From Methanobacteriota archaeon (GTDB lineage: Archaea > Halobacteriota > Methanosarcinia > Methanosarcinales > Methanoperedenaceae), in NCBI GenBank assembly GCA_018899795.1, contig JAHIHJ010000292.1:1-8711 (forward strand): 8,711 nucleotides of DNA, given 5' to 3'. Within the stretch, counting starts at the first letter, position 1; each line of letters opens with the position of its first letter. Position numbers and translations under genes: made by a program. Shown here piece after piece: positions 1 to 6,337 of the stretch. The notes under the pieces are model-generated. The model was not told where the DNA came from. It made no database searches and worked only from the letters and a program-made list of their open reading frames with translations.

Positions 1-51
1 GAAATTACCTAAAGTTGATAAAAGTAATTTCAACCTAACCGAATATTAGTT

Positions 52-83
52 TTAAAGTTCATAAACCTTTCTATGAACTTTAA
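52..83 (+). terminator. Perfect 12-bp hairpin followed by a T5 run; possible terminator or operator
   Basis: The arms TTAAAGTTCATA (52-63) and TATGAACTTTAA (72-83) are exact reverse complements, separated by an 8-nt loop (64-71). On the plus strand the stem is followed by G and then TTTTT (85-89), the layout of a hairpin plus T-tract terminator for a gene entering from the left. On the minus strand no T-run follows directly. The stem is AT-rich and weak, and archaeal termination depends mainly on the T-tract, so a protein-binding palindrome is an equal alternative. Confidence 0.4.
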
Positions 84-135
84 GTTTTTAATTATTATCA
101 TGCCATAAATACTTTACATTAAGCATACTTAAACT

Positions 136-162
136 AAAAATTTTACACTGCTTTCATAAAAA
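136..162 (-). terminator. Minus-strand oligo-T tracts, candidate operon terminators
   Basis: Read on the minus strand, T5 tracts lie at 162-158 and 140-136, in AT-rich DNA about 290-320 nt past the atpD stop. Archaeal RNA polymerases can terminate at oligo-T tracts without a hairpin, so these are plausible ends for the atp transcript. T5 tracts are common in such AT-rich DNA, so the assignment is weak. Confidence 0.25.
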
Positions 163-215
163 TCCATCTCTCGATATCAACGGTCAATTATTGTATATGA
201 ACCAAGACGGAGCCA

Positions 216-398
216 TCAAAGCAGAATCATGAGGATTGTCCCTCCCGTCCAAAAGTGAGCACGCAAAAGCGAATGTGCCTGCCCGCGAGAACAGCCCTTC
301 GGTTTACCTGATGCGCCAACGCATAACCATACTTGAAAACGTGCCCCCTTTTTGACAAAAGCCATAGCAGCAAATAAACAATGGGAAAACTCATGCAC
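216..398 (-). CDS. Doubtful 60-residue orphan reading frame after atpD
   Basis: A minus-strand frame stays open from 428 (just after a TGA) to the TGA ending at 216, with GTG at 398 as the first possible start. The peptide would contain FVKKGARFQVW and GASGKPKG and end in a hydrophobic tail, GGTILMILL. No Shine-Dalgarno site of useful strength precedes the GTG, and no domain is recognised. A second frame, 227-421, starts at ATG (64 residues, with a hydrophobic stretch PIVYLLLWLL), so the two candidates compete for the same DNA. The position after atpD is where Methanosarcina carries the small ahaG, but I cannot match either peptide to it. Most likely neither is a real gene. Confidence 0.12.
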   Translation of the reverse strand: MHEFSHCLFAAMAFVKKGARFQVWLCVGASGKPKGCSRGQAHSLLRAHFWTGGTILMILL

Positions 399-445
399 CC
401 ACGATGCCCCGCAAATTTCATCGCGGACTCAAAATAGAGTTTTCC
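384..445. repeat. 9-bp perfect inverted repeat next to the atpD stop
   Basis: GGAAAACTC at 384-392 is the exact reverse complement of GAGTTTTCC at 437-445, with 44 nt between. The outer arm begins only 8 nt beyond the atpD stop codon (454-456). Inside lie smaller complementary blocks, such as GATG 403-406 with CATC 418-421. In RNA this could form a closed stem-loop at the 3' end of the atp message, for example as a processing or stability element. Chance or remnant terminal repeats are not excluded. Confidence 0.3.
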
Positions 446-453
446 AAAAGACG

Positions 454-1074
454 TTACCCCTTTATCCTCTTCAGCCTGAACGTATTCTCCCGTTCCATCT
501 CCTCAAGCCGCAGCATTATAAAGTTCTTGGCATCCGTAAGTTCAGGTATCACCCTGAACTCAAGCGCGTTCACCCTGCGCTTTGTCTTCTCTATGTCCTC
601 AAGCAGCCTTTTCATCGTGGTCTCGATCTCGGCTGCCAGGATTATTTTCTCCACAAGTATCTCATTGGCATCCACTGCTTCATCGATACGGGAGCTTGTC
701 CCTATGATACCATATCCATGCTTGTCAAGCTTCTTATGGACGCTCGAAGCTTCGATCTTCGGCACCACCACACCCATTACGTTCTTGCTCACAAGTTCAA
801 TTTTGGGCGTATCCCTGAGAGCAAATGCTGTGGACTTCACAACCACAACACCTTCCACAGATTTCGCAATAGCAAGTTTCTGAGATGCGACGGCGAACTG
901 CTTCTCAACCTCAGCCCTCACATCCTTTGCTTTCTCAAGTATCGCAAAAAGCTCAAGTATCAGCCCATCGCGCTTCATCTTGAGCAGCTTGTGCCCGCTC
1001 TGGCTGAGCTTGATCCTCTTCTTGAGATCTATCAGCTCTGAACGCGTGGGCTTGATATTGTCCTTGATAGCCAT
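454..1074 (-). CDS. atpD: A-type ATP synthase subunit D (central stalk)
   Basis: Subunit D (206 residues) is the long coiled-coil rotor shaft inside the A3B3 head. With F and C it passes rotation between the membrane ring and the catalytic sites. The N-terminal block IKPTRSELIDLKKRIKLSQSGHKLLKMKRD (residues 7-36), beginning one long helix, is the family hallmark. A second long helix runs from about residue 128 to the C-terminus (EMERENTFRLKRIKG). A central segment around 77-127 (VVVVKSTAF, GVVVPKIE) forms the short connecting domain. The length is normal for archaeal D. ATG 1074 was chosen because it starts the conserved N-terminus and lies one base after the atpB stop. The same frame is open upstream to 1311, but only as antibiotic overlap with atpB coding DNA, not as homologous sequence. 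The upstream GGAAAG/GAG is a weak ribosome site, so coupling to atpB translation is likely. It is the last recognisable gene of the operon. Confidence 0.96.
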   Translation of the reverse strand: MAIKDNIKPTRSELIDLKKRIKLSQSGHKLLKMKRDGLILELFAILEKAKDVRAEVEKQFAVASQKLAIAKSVEGVVVVKSTAFALRDTPKIELVSKNVMGVVVPKIEASSVHKKLDKHGYGIIGTSSRIDEAVDANEILVEKIILAAEIETTMKRLLEDIEKTKRRVNALEFRVIPELTDAKNFIMLRLEEMERENTFRLKRIKG

Positions 1075-1075
1075 A

Positions 1076-2461
1076 TTACTCTTTCTTTCCCTTATGGGCA
1101 GGGTGGTATTTCTGGATGTACTTGTTATCGATCCTTGTAAGCTGTGCTTCTGGCAGCGTCGCAAGGAGTTCCCAGCCAAGGTCAAGTGTGGTTTCAATTT
1201 CCCTGTTCTCATCCATGCCCTGGCGCACGAATCGGTCCTCGAACATGTCTGCGAACTCAAGGAATTTCTTATCCCTTTCAGAGAGGGCGTCCTTACCCAC
1301 GATAGCCACAAGTCCTCTCAGGTCTTTGCCTTCAGCATAAGCTGCATACAACTGGTCAGAGACGGCTTTGTGGTCTTCCCTTGTCCTTGTTGCGCCGATG
1401 CCTGAGTTCATCAGTCTTGAAAGTGACGGAAGCACGTTGACTGGCGGATATATGCCTTTCCTGTGCAATTCCCTTGAAATAACGATCTGACCTTCAGTGA
1501 TATATCCTGAAAGGTCAGGTATGGGATGCGTGATATCGTCGCCAGGCATTGATAATATTGAGAACTGAGTAACTGAACCCTTTCTTCCCTTAATGACACC
1601 AGCACGCTCGTAAAGCGACGCAAGGTCTGTGTACATGTAACCTGGATAGCCGCGCCTGCCCGGAACTTCTTCTCTTGCAGCGCCCATCTGACGCAGAGCT
1701 TCACAGTAGTTTGTGATATCCGTAAGAATTACCAGAACGTGCATATCGTGTTCGTATGCAAGATACTCAGCCGCTGTGAGCGCAAGTCTTGGCGTGATAA
1801 GCCTCTCTACAGCAGGGTCGTTGGCGAGGTTGAGGAACACTACTGCCCGCTCAAGAGCGCCAGTGCGTTCAAAGTCGCGCATGAAATATTGCGCTTCCTC
1901 GTTTGTGATACCCATCGCTGCGAAGACTACTGCGAATGGTTCTTTCGAGCCGCGCACTTTTGCCTGTCTTGCTATCTGGAGGGCTATTTCGTTATGTGGA
2001 AGACCTGAACCTGAGAAGATCGGAAGTTTCTGACCTCGAACGAGCGTGTTCATTCCATCTATTGTGGAAATACCTGTTTGAATGAACTCTTTTGGTGGAA
2101 GCCTGGCGTATGGATTAATAGCAGCGCCTGTGATATCAAGCCTGTCCTCAGGCACTATTCGCGGCCCGCCGTCAAGTGGTTCGCCTGATCCTGACAGGAT
2201 CCTGCCAAGAAGGTCTATCGAAACAGGGAGTTTAATGGTCTCACCTGTGAATTTGACGCTTGAATCCCTGTTAAGTCCGCCAGAACCTTCGAAAACCTGT
2301 ACTACGACAATATCTTCTGATGTATCAAGTACCTGACCTCTCTTTGTAGTTCCGTCAGGAAGTGTTATATTGACCAGTTCGTTGTACCCGACAGGTTCAG
2401 TTTTTTCAACAAAGATAAGTGGACCTGCGATCTCTCTTATTGTCCTGTATTCCTTGGTCAT
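1076..2461 (-). CDS. atpB: A-type ATP synthase subunit B (non-catalytic head subunit)
   Basis: Subunit B (461 residues) alternates with A in the A3B3 hexamer; it binds nucleotide but does not catalyse. An N-terminal beta-barrel (about 1-75, [16 protein letters not shown]) precedes the RecA-like domain. Where A has its P-loop, B has the degenerate [17 protein letters not shown] (151-167), lacking the GKT lysine and threonine, as expected for B. Other family marks are [14 protein letters not shown] (245-258), [22 protein letters not shown] (267-288) and [26 protein letters not shown] (301-326). A C-terminal helical domain ends in a lysine-rich tail. The length is typical. The ATG at 2461 comes one base after the atpA stop; the upstream purine run CGGGGGC is a moderate ribosome site, and reinitiation from atpA is likely. 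No truncation or frameshift is seen. Confidence 0.98.
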   Translation of the reverse strand: MTKEYRTIREIAGPLIFVEKTEPVGYNELVNITLPDGTTKRGQVLDTSEDIVVVQVFEGSGGLNRDSSVKFTGETIKLPVSIDLLGRILSGSGEPLDGGPRIVPEDRLDITGAAINPYARLPPKEFIQTGISTIDGMNTLVRGQKLPIFSGSGLPHNEIALQIARQAKVRGSKEPFAVVFAAMGITNEEAQYFMRDFERTGALERAVVFLNLANDPAVERLITPRLALTAAEYLAYEHDMHVLVILTDITNYCEALRQMGAAREEVPGRRGYPGYMYTDLASLYERAGVIKGRKGSVTQFSILSMPGDDITHPIPDLSGYITEGQIVISRELHRKGIYPPVNVLPSLSRLMNSGIGATRTREDHKAVSDQLYAAYAEGKDLRGLVAIVGKDALSERDKKFLEFADMFEDRFVRQGMDENREIETTLDLGWELLATLPEAQLTRIDNKYIQKYHPAHKGKKE

Positions 2462-2462
2462 G

Positions 2463-4199
2463 TTATTTGCCCCCGAGTTTCTTGAACTCTTCGTCCATAG
2501 TCTTCAGAATAACGCCAAGCGCGCCGTCAAAGTCCTTTTCGTACTTTACTTTTGCGAGGTCGTCTTTTGATTTTGATTTCATGATATCCTCGATCGCCGC
2601 CCCCCCTTCAAGAGATGACTGGGCACGATTACCCCATGTGGTAATAGCTTTTAACAACTTGAATTGCTTATCCATCGGACAGAATGTATCAACTTCATGG
2701 TAAGCGTTCTGCTGCAGGAAATATTCACGTATCATTCTTGTTATTTCAAGTGTTAACTGCTGATCTTCAGGCAATGCATCAGAGCCTACAAGCTGGACTA
2801 TTTCCTGGAGTTCAGATTCTTTCTGGAGTAATTCCATTGAATCGTCCCTGAGCTTAACCCATTCAGGAGATACATTTTCGTTGTACCAGTCACCAAGCGA
2901 CTTGGAGTATAATGAGTAGCTGTTAAGCCAGTTTATTGCAGGGAAATGCCTGCGCTGAGCAAGTTTTGCATCAAGCGCCCAGAACACTTTGACAATACGA
3001 AGTGTGTTCTGTGTGATCGGTTCGGAGAAGTCGCCGCCTGGGGGGGAGACAGCGCCGATAACTGTGATCGATCCTTCTTTTCCGCAAAGCCCCATCACCC
3101 TCCCTGACCGCTCGTAGAATTCTGATAATCTTGCCGAAAGATAGGCCGGATACCCCTCTTCACCTGGCATCTCTTCAAGTCTTGATGATATCTCTCTCAT
3201 AGCTTCAGCCCATCTTGAGGTTGAATCAGCCATCAGGGATACATCGTATCCCATATCACGATAATATTCTGCTATTGTGATTCCTGTATAAACCGAAGCC
3301 TCTCTTGCCGCCACTGGCATATTGGATGTATTTGCGATAAGCACTGTCCTTTCCATTAACGGTCTTCCGGTCTTGGGGTCTTCAAGTTCAGGGAATTCGT
3401 TAAGAACATCAGCCATTTCGTTCCCGCGCTCTCCGCATCCTATATAAACTACAATTTCGGTATCGCTCCACTTTGCAAGCTGCTGCTGCGTAACCGTTTT
3501 CCCGCTCCCGAATGGACCGGGGATCGCTGCTGTTCCTCCTTTTGCCACAGGGAACAGACCGTCAAGTATTCTCTGACCTGTGATCAGTGGCTTGTTCGGT
3601 GTGAGCTTCTTGGCAACAGGTCTTGGCTTCCTGACCGGCCATTTCTGCATCATCGTGATGTTCTTCCCACCGGAAAGTGTGCATATTACTTCATCAACCT
3701 TGAATTTGCCTTTCTTTATTTCTTCGATAGTACCTGAAACATCGGGAGGCACCATTATCCTGTGCTGGATGTTCTGCGTTTCCTGCACAGTACCAATTAT
3801 TTCGCCGCCTTTTACTTTGTCTCCCTTATTTGCTGTGGGGACGAACTCCCATTCTTTTTTTCGTGAAAGACCATCTGCGAACACACCGCGTTTTATGAAA
3901 TCGCCCATTGTGTCCTTCAGGACTGGAAGTGGACGCTGGATGCCATCGTATATGCTTTCTAAAAGTCCGGGTCCGAGTTCGACCGAAAGCGGCATCCCTG
4001 TATTCTCAACAGGTTCACCGGGTTTGATACCTGACGTTTCTTCATATACCTGTACTGTGGATTTGTCGCCTTCTATGCCTATGACTTCACCCATCAATCC
4101 TTCATTACCGACCTTGACCACATCGTACATTCTGGTATTTAAACCGCTAATAATTACAACGGGCCCTGATATTCTATAAATTTTACCTTTTGCATTCAT
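2463..4199 (-). CDS. atpA: A-type ATP synthase catalytic subunit A
   Basis: Subunit A (578 residues) carries the three catalytic ATP synthesis/hydrolysis sites of the cytoplasmic A1 head. In order it shows an N-terminal barrel ([15 protein letters not shown], 4-19), the insertion unique to A/V-type catalytic subunits (about 115-190), a P-loop [10 protein letters not shown] (228-237, with K234 and T235), the GCGERGNEM motif with catalytic E257 and R258 (254-262), [18 protein letters not shown] (321-338), and a C-terminal helical domain. ATG 4199 is preferred: it opens the conserved start and has AAGGTG about 10 nt upstream in the 16-nt gap after atpF. An in-frame upstream extension to 4235 would run back into the atpF 3' end with no family similarity. 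No intein interrupts the P-loop region, although inteins occur there in some archaea. Confidence 0.98.
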   Translation of the reverse strand: MNAKGKIYRISGPVVIISGLNTRMYDVVKVGNEGLMGEVIGIEGDKSTVQVYEETSGIKPGEPVENTGMPLSVELGPGLLESIYDGIQRPLPVLKDTMGDFIKRGVFADGLSRKKEWEFVPTANKGDKVKGGEIIGTVQETQNIQHRIMVPPDVSGTIEEIKKGKFKVDEVICTLSGGKNITMMQKWPVRKPRPVAKKLTPNKPLITGQRILDGLFPVAKGGTAAIPGPFGSGKTVTQQQLAKWSDTEIVVYIGCGERGNEMADVLNEFPELEDPKTGRPLMERTVLIANTSNMPVAAREASVYTGITIAEYYRDMGYDVSLMADSTSRWAEAMREISSRLEEMPGEEGYPAYLSARLSEFYERSGRVMGLCGKEGSITVIGAVSPPGGDFSEPITQNTLRIVKVFWALDAKLAQRRHFPAINWLNSYSLYSKSLGDWYNENVSPEWVKLRDDSMELLQKESELQEIVQLVGSDALPEDQQLTLEITRMIREYFLQQNAYHEVDTFCPMDKQFKLLKAITTWGNRAQSSLEGGAAIEDIMKSKSKDDLAKVKYEKDFDGALGVILKTMDEEFKKLGGK

Positions 4200-4215
4200 T
4201 TTCAAAGACACCTTC

Positions 4216-4515
4216 TTATTTCCAGAGATCAACACCTACTGCCTGTTTTATCTTATCCCTGAGATTCGTGCTTTCGCCCTTTCCTCCGATGGATATTACA
4301 GTGGGCTCAACTGAATCATCCAGTGTTTTTTGCATCTGCGGGGATAATTTTTTAATATCATCGTTATGAATTACAAGTATCCCGACCGTTCTATCTTTCA
4401 GGATATCATGTATCCTGGATTCAATATCTGATGATGTCGCATCAAAGGTTTTTCTTATACCTGCGAGCCTGAACCCTAGTACAAAATCGCTGTTTCCAAC
4501 TACTGCAATTTCCAT
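4216..4515 (-). CDS. atpF: A-type ATP synthase subunit F (central stalk)
   Basis: Subunit F (99 residues) is a small alpha/beta protein that binds the D shaft and helps couple rotation to catalysis. It begins [20 protein letters not shown] (1-20), the typical Rossmann-like first strand and helix of the family. It continues with GILVIHND (45-52) and EPTVISIGG (70-78), and ends AVGVDLWK, the expected C-terminal helix. The length is normal. The ATG follows the atpC stop directly (TAAATG), with GGTGAT a few bases upstream inside the end of atpC, so translation is almost certainly coupled. The gene sits between atpC and atpA as in Methanosarcina. Nothing unusual is seen. Confidence 0.95.
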   Translation of the reverse strand: MEIAVVGNSDFVLGFRLAGIRKTFDATSSDIESRIHDILKDRTVGILVIHNDDIKKLSPQMQKTLDDSVEPTVISIGGKGESTNLRDKIKQAVGVDLWK

Positions 4516-5535
4516 TTACATCACCAGATGGGATCTTATTATATCTTCGGGAAGATTTGTCTCTTTTCCGCGCACGATGATCCTGATATTATCAACTTCC
4601 AGCTTCTTGCTGACTATATAATCAAGAACAGGCAGGATCGAAAGCGGGTAATAGTGTGATATCCTTGAAGCATATAATAACCCATATTTATCAAGGCGTG
4701 TTTCGATATTGATCAAAGAGGTCAGGTCATTGCTTATGTCTGATATCGCACTCCAGTAAGAATACTCTTCAAGAGCCCGGACGAAATCACTTAAAGGAAT
4801 AGCTGCAAGTCTGGACAGGTCGTTGTCTTTGAGTTCCATTCCTCCGGGAATAAGCAGTTTGAGTATTTCATCCCGTTCCATTTCTGCACGTTTCATCCTG
4901 AAAAGCATCTTGAGGTTCTTTAGATCGATCTCGGTCTTGAGGAATTTTAAGAATAATTTATTTCCTGTCGCTGTTACGGCTTCAATGAGATTGGAATAGT
5001 ACAATCTGTCCAGTGCATTTTCAGTCTCTGCAAGATCACCCTTGTAATTTTCAAGTGCAGGATAATAAGGTGTTTTCGCAAAAGCCGCGATCACACCCTC
5101 CATTGTGCCTATCTTGACGATCTCAGATAGATCCCTGTATCTCAATTGCCCTCCAGAGACCACATCCTCAAGTATCTCATCTTCGCTTGCTCCTGAAAAC
5201 TTCCCTCTCAGGATGGTCTTTATGTTCCAGATATCCCATGAGCGAAGATATTCTATAATGAGGTGGTTAGCTTCATTCTGTGAAACGTCTATCAGCTTAC
5301 GATATGTGAGCGCAAGGTTCTGGTTCAGGGCATGTTCGATAAGGTCTAATCCTCTGTATTTTTTCCCGAGTTCTTCAACATCCGCTTTATATCCCGATTC
5401 CCCGATAAAACGGGTTATCTCTGGAATTTCCATGTTGAGGAATTTAGGGTACATCTCTTTAGGAATGAGTTTGCCCTTCATAGCCCGGACACGGGCTACG
5501 ATATACGCGTATTTGATATTAGTTGTGGCACCCAT
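4516..5535 (-). CDS. atpC: A-type ATP synthase subunit C (rotor socket, V-type d homologue)
   Basis: Subunit C (339 residues from ATG 5535) is the funnel-shaped adaptor that joins the D/F shaft to the membrane K ring. The N-terminus NIKYAYIVARVRAMKGKLIP is the characteristic start of the family, followed by an all-helical protein built from three related helical units, with internal marks such as LEYLRSWDIWNIKTILRGK-like residues near 105-120 (IIEYLRSWDIWNIKTILRGK). The usual length is about 340-360 residues, so it is complete. Two starts are possible. GTG 5547 overlaps the atpE stop (GTGA) but has no upstream ribosome site. ATG 5535 has GGTGA 8 nt upstream and removes only MKKD, so I prefer it. 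Its stop codon abuts the atpF start. Confidence 0.95.
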   Translation of the reverse strand: MGATTNIKYAYIVARVRAMKGKLIPKEMYPKFLNMEIPEITRFIGESGYKADVEELGKKYRGLDLIEHALNQNLALTYRKLIDVSQNEANHLIIEYLRSWDIWNIKTILRGKFSGASEDEILEDVVSGGQLRYRDLSEIVKIGTMEGVIAAFAKTPYYPALENYKGDLAETENALDRLYYSNLIEAVTATGNKLFLKFLKTEIDLKNLKMLFRMKRAEMERDEILKLLIPGGMELKDNDLSRLAAIPLSDFVRALEEYSYWSAISDISNDLTSLINIETRLDKYGLLYASRISHYYPLSILPVLDYIVSKKLEVDNIRIIVRGKETNLPEDIIRSHLVM

Positions 5536-5543
5536 ATCTTTTT

Positions 5544-6095
5544 TCACCCAAACAGGATATCATAGACCTGTTTCAACGATCTTTCATTGACATCTTTCAG
5601 TATGGTCTCGTATCTGAAATCCAGATATTCTGTCCCATTATCGTTTTCAATAATAACCCCGCCGAGGCAGTTTATATCGCCTGCATAATTGAGTTTTGTA
5701 AGCTTCCTGACCGCAGCCTTATCCTTCTCTCCTGAATATATCTTAGAATTGTTCTTTTCATTTTTCTTGATTATCAAGCCCAGAAGTTTCTGGTTCTTTT
5801 CATCAGCAAATTTGCTGACAGATTCTTTCGAAGCTTCATTCACTTCATCAAGTACTTCCTTGCGGGCATTGAGAATAGCTCTTTTTACTTCAAGATTTGC
5901 GCTTGACAGTTCCTGCTGTTTGAGTCTTTCGATCTCTTTAGTTAGGGATTCCTGTCTGGCTGATCTTATCTTTGCAGCCTGGGATTGGGCATCTGCAATA
6001 ATCTTCGAAACTTCCTTTTGGGTTTCACCGCTTATCCTATCTGCTTCTGCTTTACCCCTGGCTTTTATTTCATCAACTATTGCATCAAGTCCCAT
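5544..6095 (-). CDS. atpE: A-type ATP synthase subunit E (peripheral stalk)
   Basis: Subunit E (183 residues) pairs with H to form the peripheral stalks that hold the A3B3 head against rotation. The first 110 residues are a charged, alanine-rich continuous helix without proline (MGLDAIVDEIKARGKAEADR, then long K/E/A-rich turns), as expected for the coiled coil with H. The C-terminal globular domain contains LGGVIIENDNGTEYLDFRY (144-162), the signature region that binds the top of subunit B. The length is normal. ATG 6095 starts the conserved MGLDAIV block, 6 nt after the atpK stop. The upstream ribosome site is weak (GAG about 10 nt away), so expression may depend on coupling to atpK. Confidence 0.95.
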   Translation of the reverse strand: MGLDAIVDEIKARGKAEADRISGETQKEVSKIIADAQSQAAKIRSARQESLTKEIERLKQQELSSANLEVKRAILNARKEVLDEVNEASKESVSKFADEKNQKLLGLIIKKNEKNNSKIYSGEKDKAAVRKLTKLNYAGDINCLGGVIIENDNGTEYLDFRYETILKDVNERSLKQVYDILFG

Positions 6096-6101
6096 AATTA
6101 T

Positions 6102-6332
6102 TTACTCAACATTGAATACGAACAATAATATCAGCGCTACTACAAGACCAAATATTGCTATGGATTCAGGAATAACGGTCATTAGAAGACCCTTACCAAA
6201 GAATTTCTCATCTTCTGCCATTGCCCCGACGGCGGCGGCGCCAATGGCCTGTTCACCCATGGCGGCTCCAATACCGCAAAGTCCTACAGCGATTCCTGCT
6301 CCAATAGCTATCATTCCAGCATCTGTTACCAT
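6102..6332 (-). CDS. atpK: A-type ATP synthase subunit K (c-ring proteolipid)
   Basis: Subunit K forms the ion-carrying rotor ring. The product (76 residues from ATG 6332) is one hairpin of two membrane helices: about 6-32 (GMIAIGAGIAVGLCGIGAAM, then EQAIGAAAVG) and 48-73 (GLLMTVIPESIAIFGLVVAL). A polar loop, AEDEKFFGKG, faces the cytoplasm. The ion-binding carboxylate is E56 in VIPES, followed by S57. Helix 1 carries E27-Q28 near the same depth. So the ring has one site per hairpin, unlike the duplicated V-type or methanococcal forms. Two ATGs lie in frame. ATG 6341 overlaps the atpI stop (ATGA) but has GGAGGA almost touching it; ATG 6332 has a 10-nt spacing to the GGAGG and is preferred. 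The longer form would add MKN. Confidence 0.94.
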   Translation of the reverse strand: MVTDAGMIAIGAGIAVGLCGIGAAMGEQAIGAAAVGAMAEDEKFFGKGLLMTVIPESIAIFGLVVALILLFVFNVE

Positions 6333-6337
6333 ATTTT

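Larger units (their letters stand above)
1..180. other. AT-rich intergenic region beyond the operon's 3' end
   Basis: No convincing coding frame is visible on either strand. By hand count about 22 of the first 100 bases are G or C, far below the operon. The stretch holds a perfect 12-bp inverted repeat (52-83), an 8-bp inverted repeat at the window edge (1-8 with 24-31), and minus-strand T5 tracts at 158-162 and 136-140. This composition fits a transcription-termination zone between the minus-strand operon and whatever lies left of the window; that role is inferred. Confidence 0.6.
181..453. other. GC-richer island of unknown nature downstream of atpD
   Basis: About 56 of the 100 bases at 231-330 are G or C by hand count, against about 22 of 100 at 1-100. 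Small stems are present: ATGCG-CCAA-CGCAT (311-324), flanked by GGTT (301-304) and AACC (325-328), and GCACGC-AAAA-GCG...TGC (259-278). A 9-bp inverted repeat pairs 384-392 with 437-445. On the plus strand an interrupted frame can be read from ATG 199: a TGA at 234-236, then an open stretch to TGA 353-355, with a readable continuation one frame back from 352. On the minus strand two short frames are open. It could be a decayed gene or insertion, a structured RNA, or a small unrecognised gene. No family is recognised. Confidence 0.4.

Noticed and set aside
352..1041. 229-codon open frame on the plus strand
   Set aside because: It lies mostly antisense to atpD, a well-conserved gene, and its peptide shows no family feature. 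Only its first ~30 codons fall in the unexplained island and are treated there.
1075..1311. Upstream extension of atpD to 285 residues
   Set aside because: The added 79 residues overlap conserved atpB codons in another frame, and the family N-terminus begins at ATG 1074.
3040..3046. G7 run as a possible frameshift error in atpA (also C7 at 2600-2606)
   Set aside because: The reading frame and the conserved motifs on both sides of each run are intact.
3580..4179. 199-codon open frame on the plus strand within atpA
   Set aside because: Pure antisense of the conserved atpA N-terminal half, with no ribosome site or recognisable domain.
2463..4199. Intein in atpA
   Set aside because: Some archaeal atpA genes carry inteins near the P-loop, but here [10 protein letters not shown] and flanks are continuous and the length (578 residues) is that of a plain A subunit.
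4200..4235. Upstream extension of atpA to 590 residues
   Set aside because: It would run into the end of atpF, and the ribosome site AAGGTG is spaced for ATG 4199.
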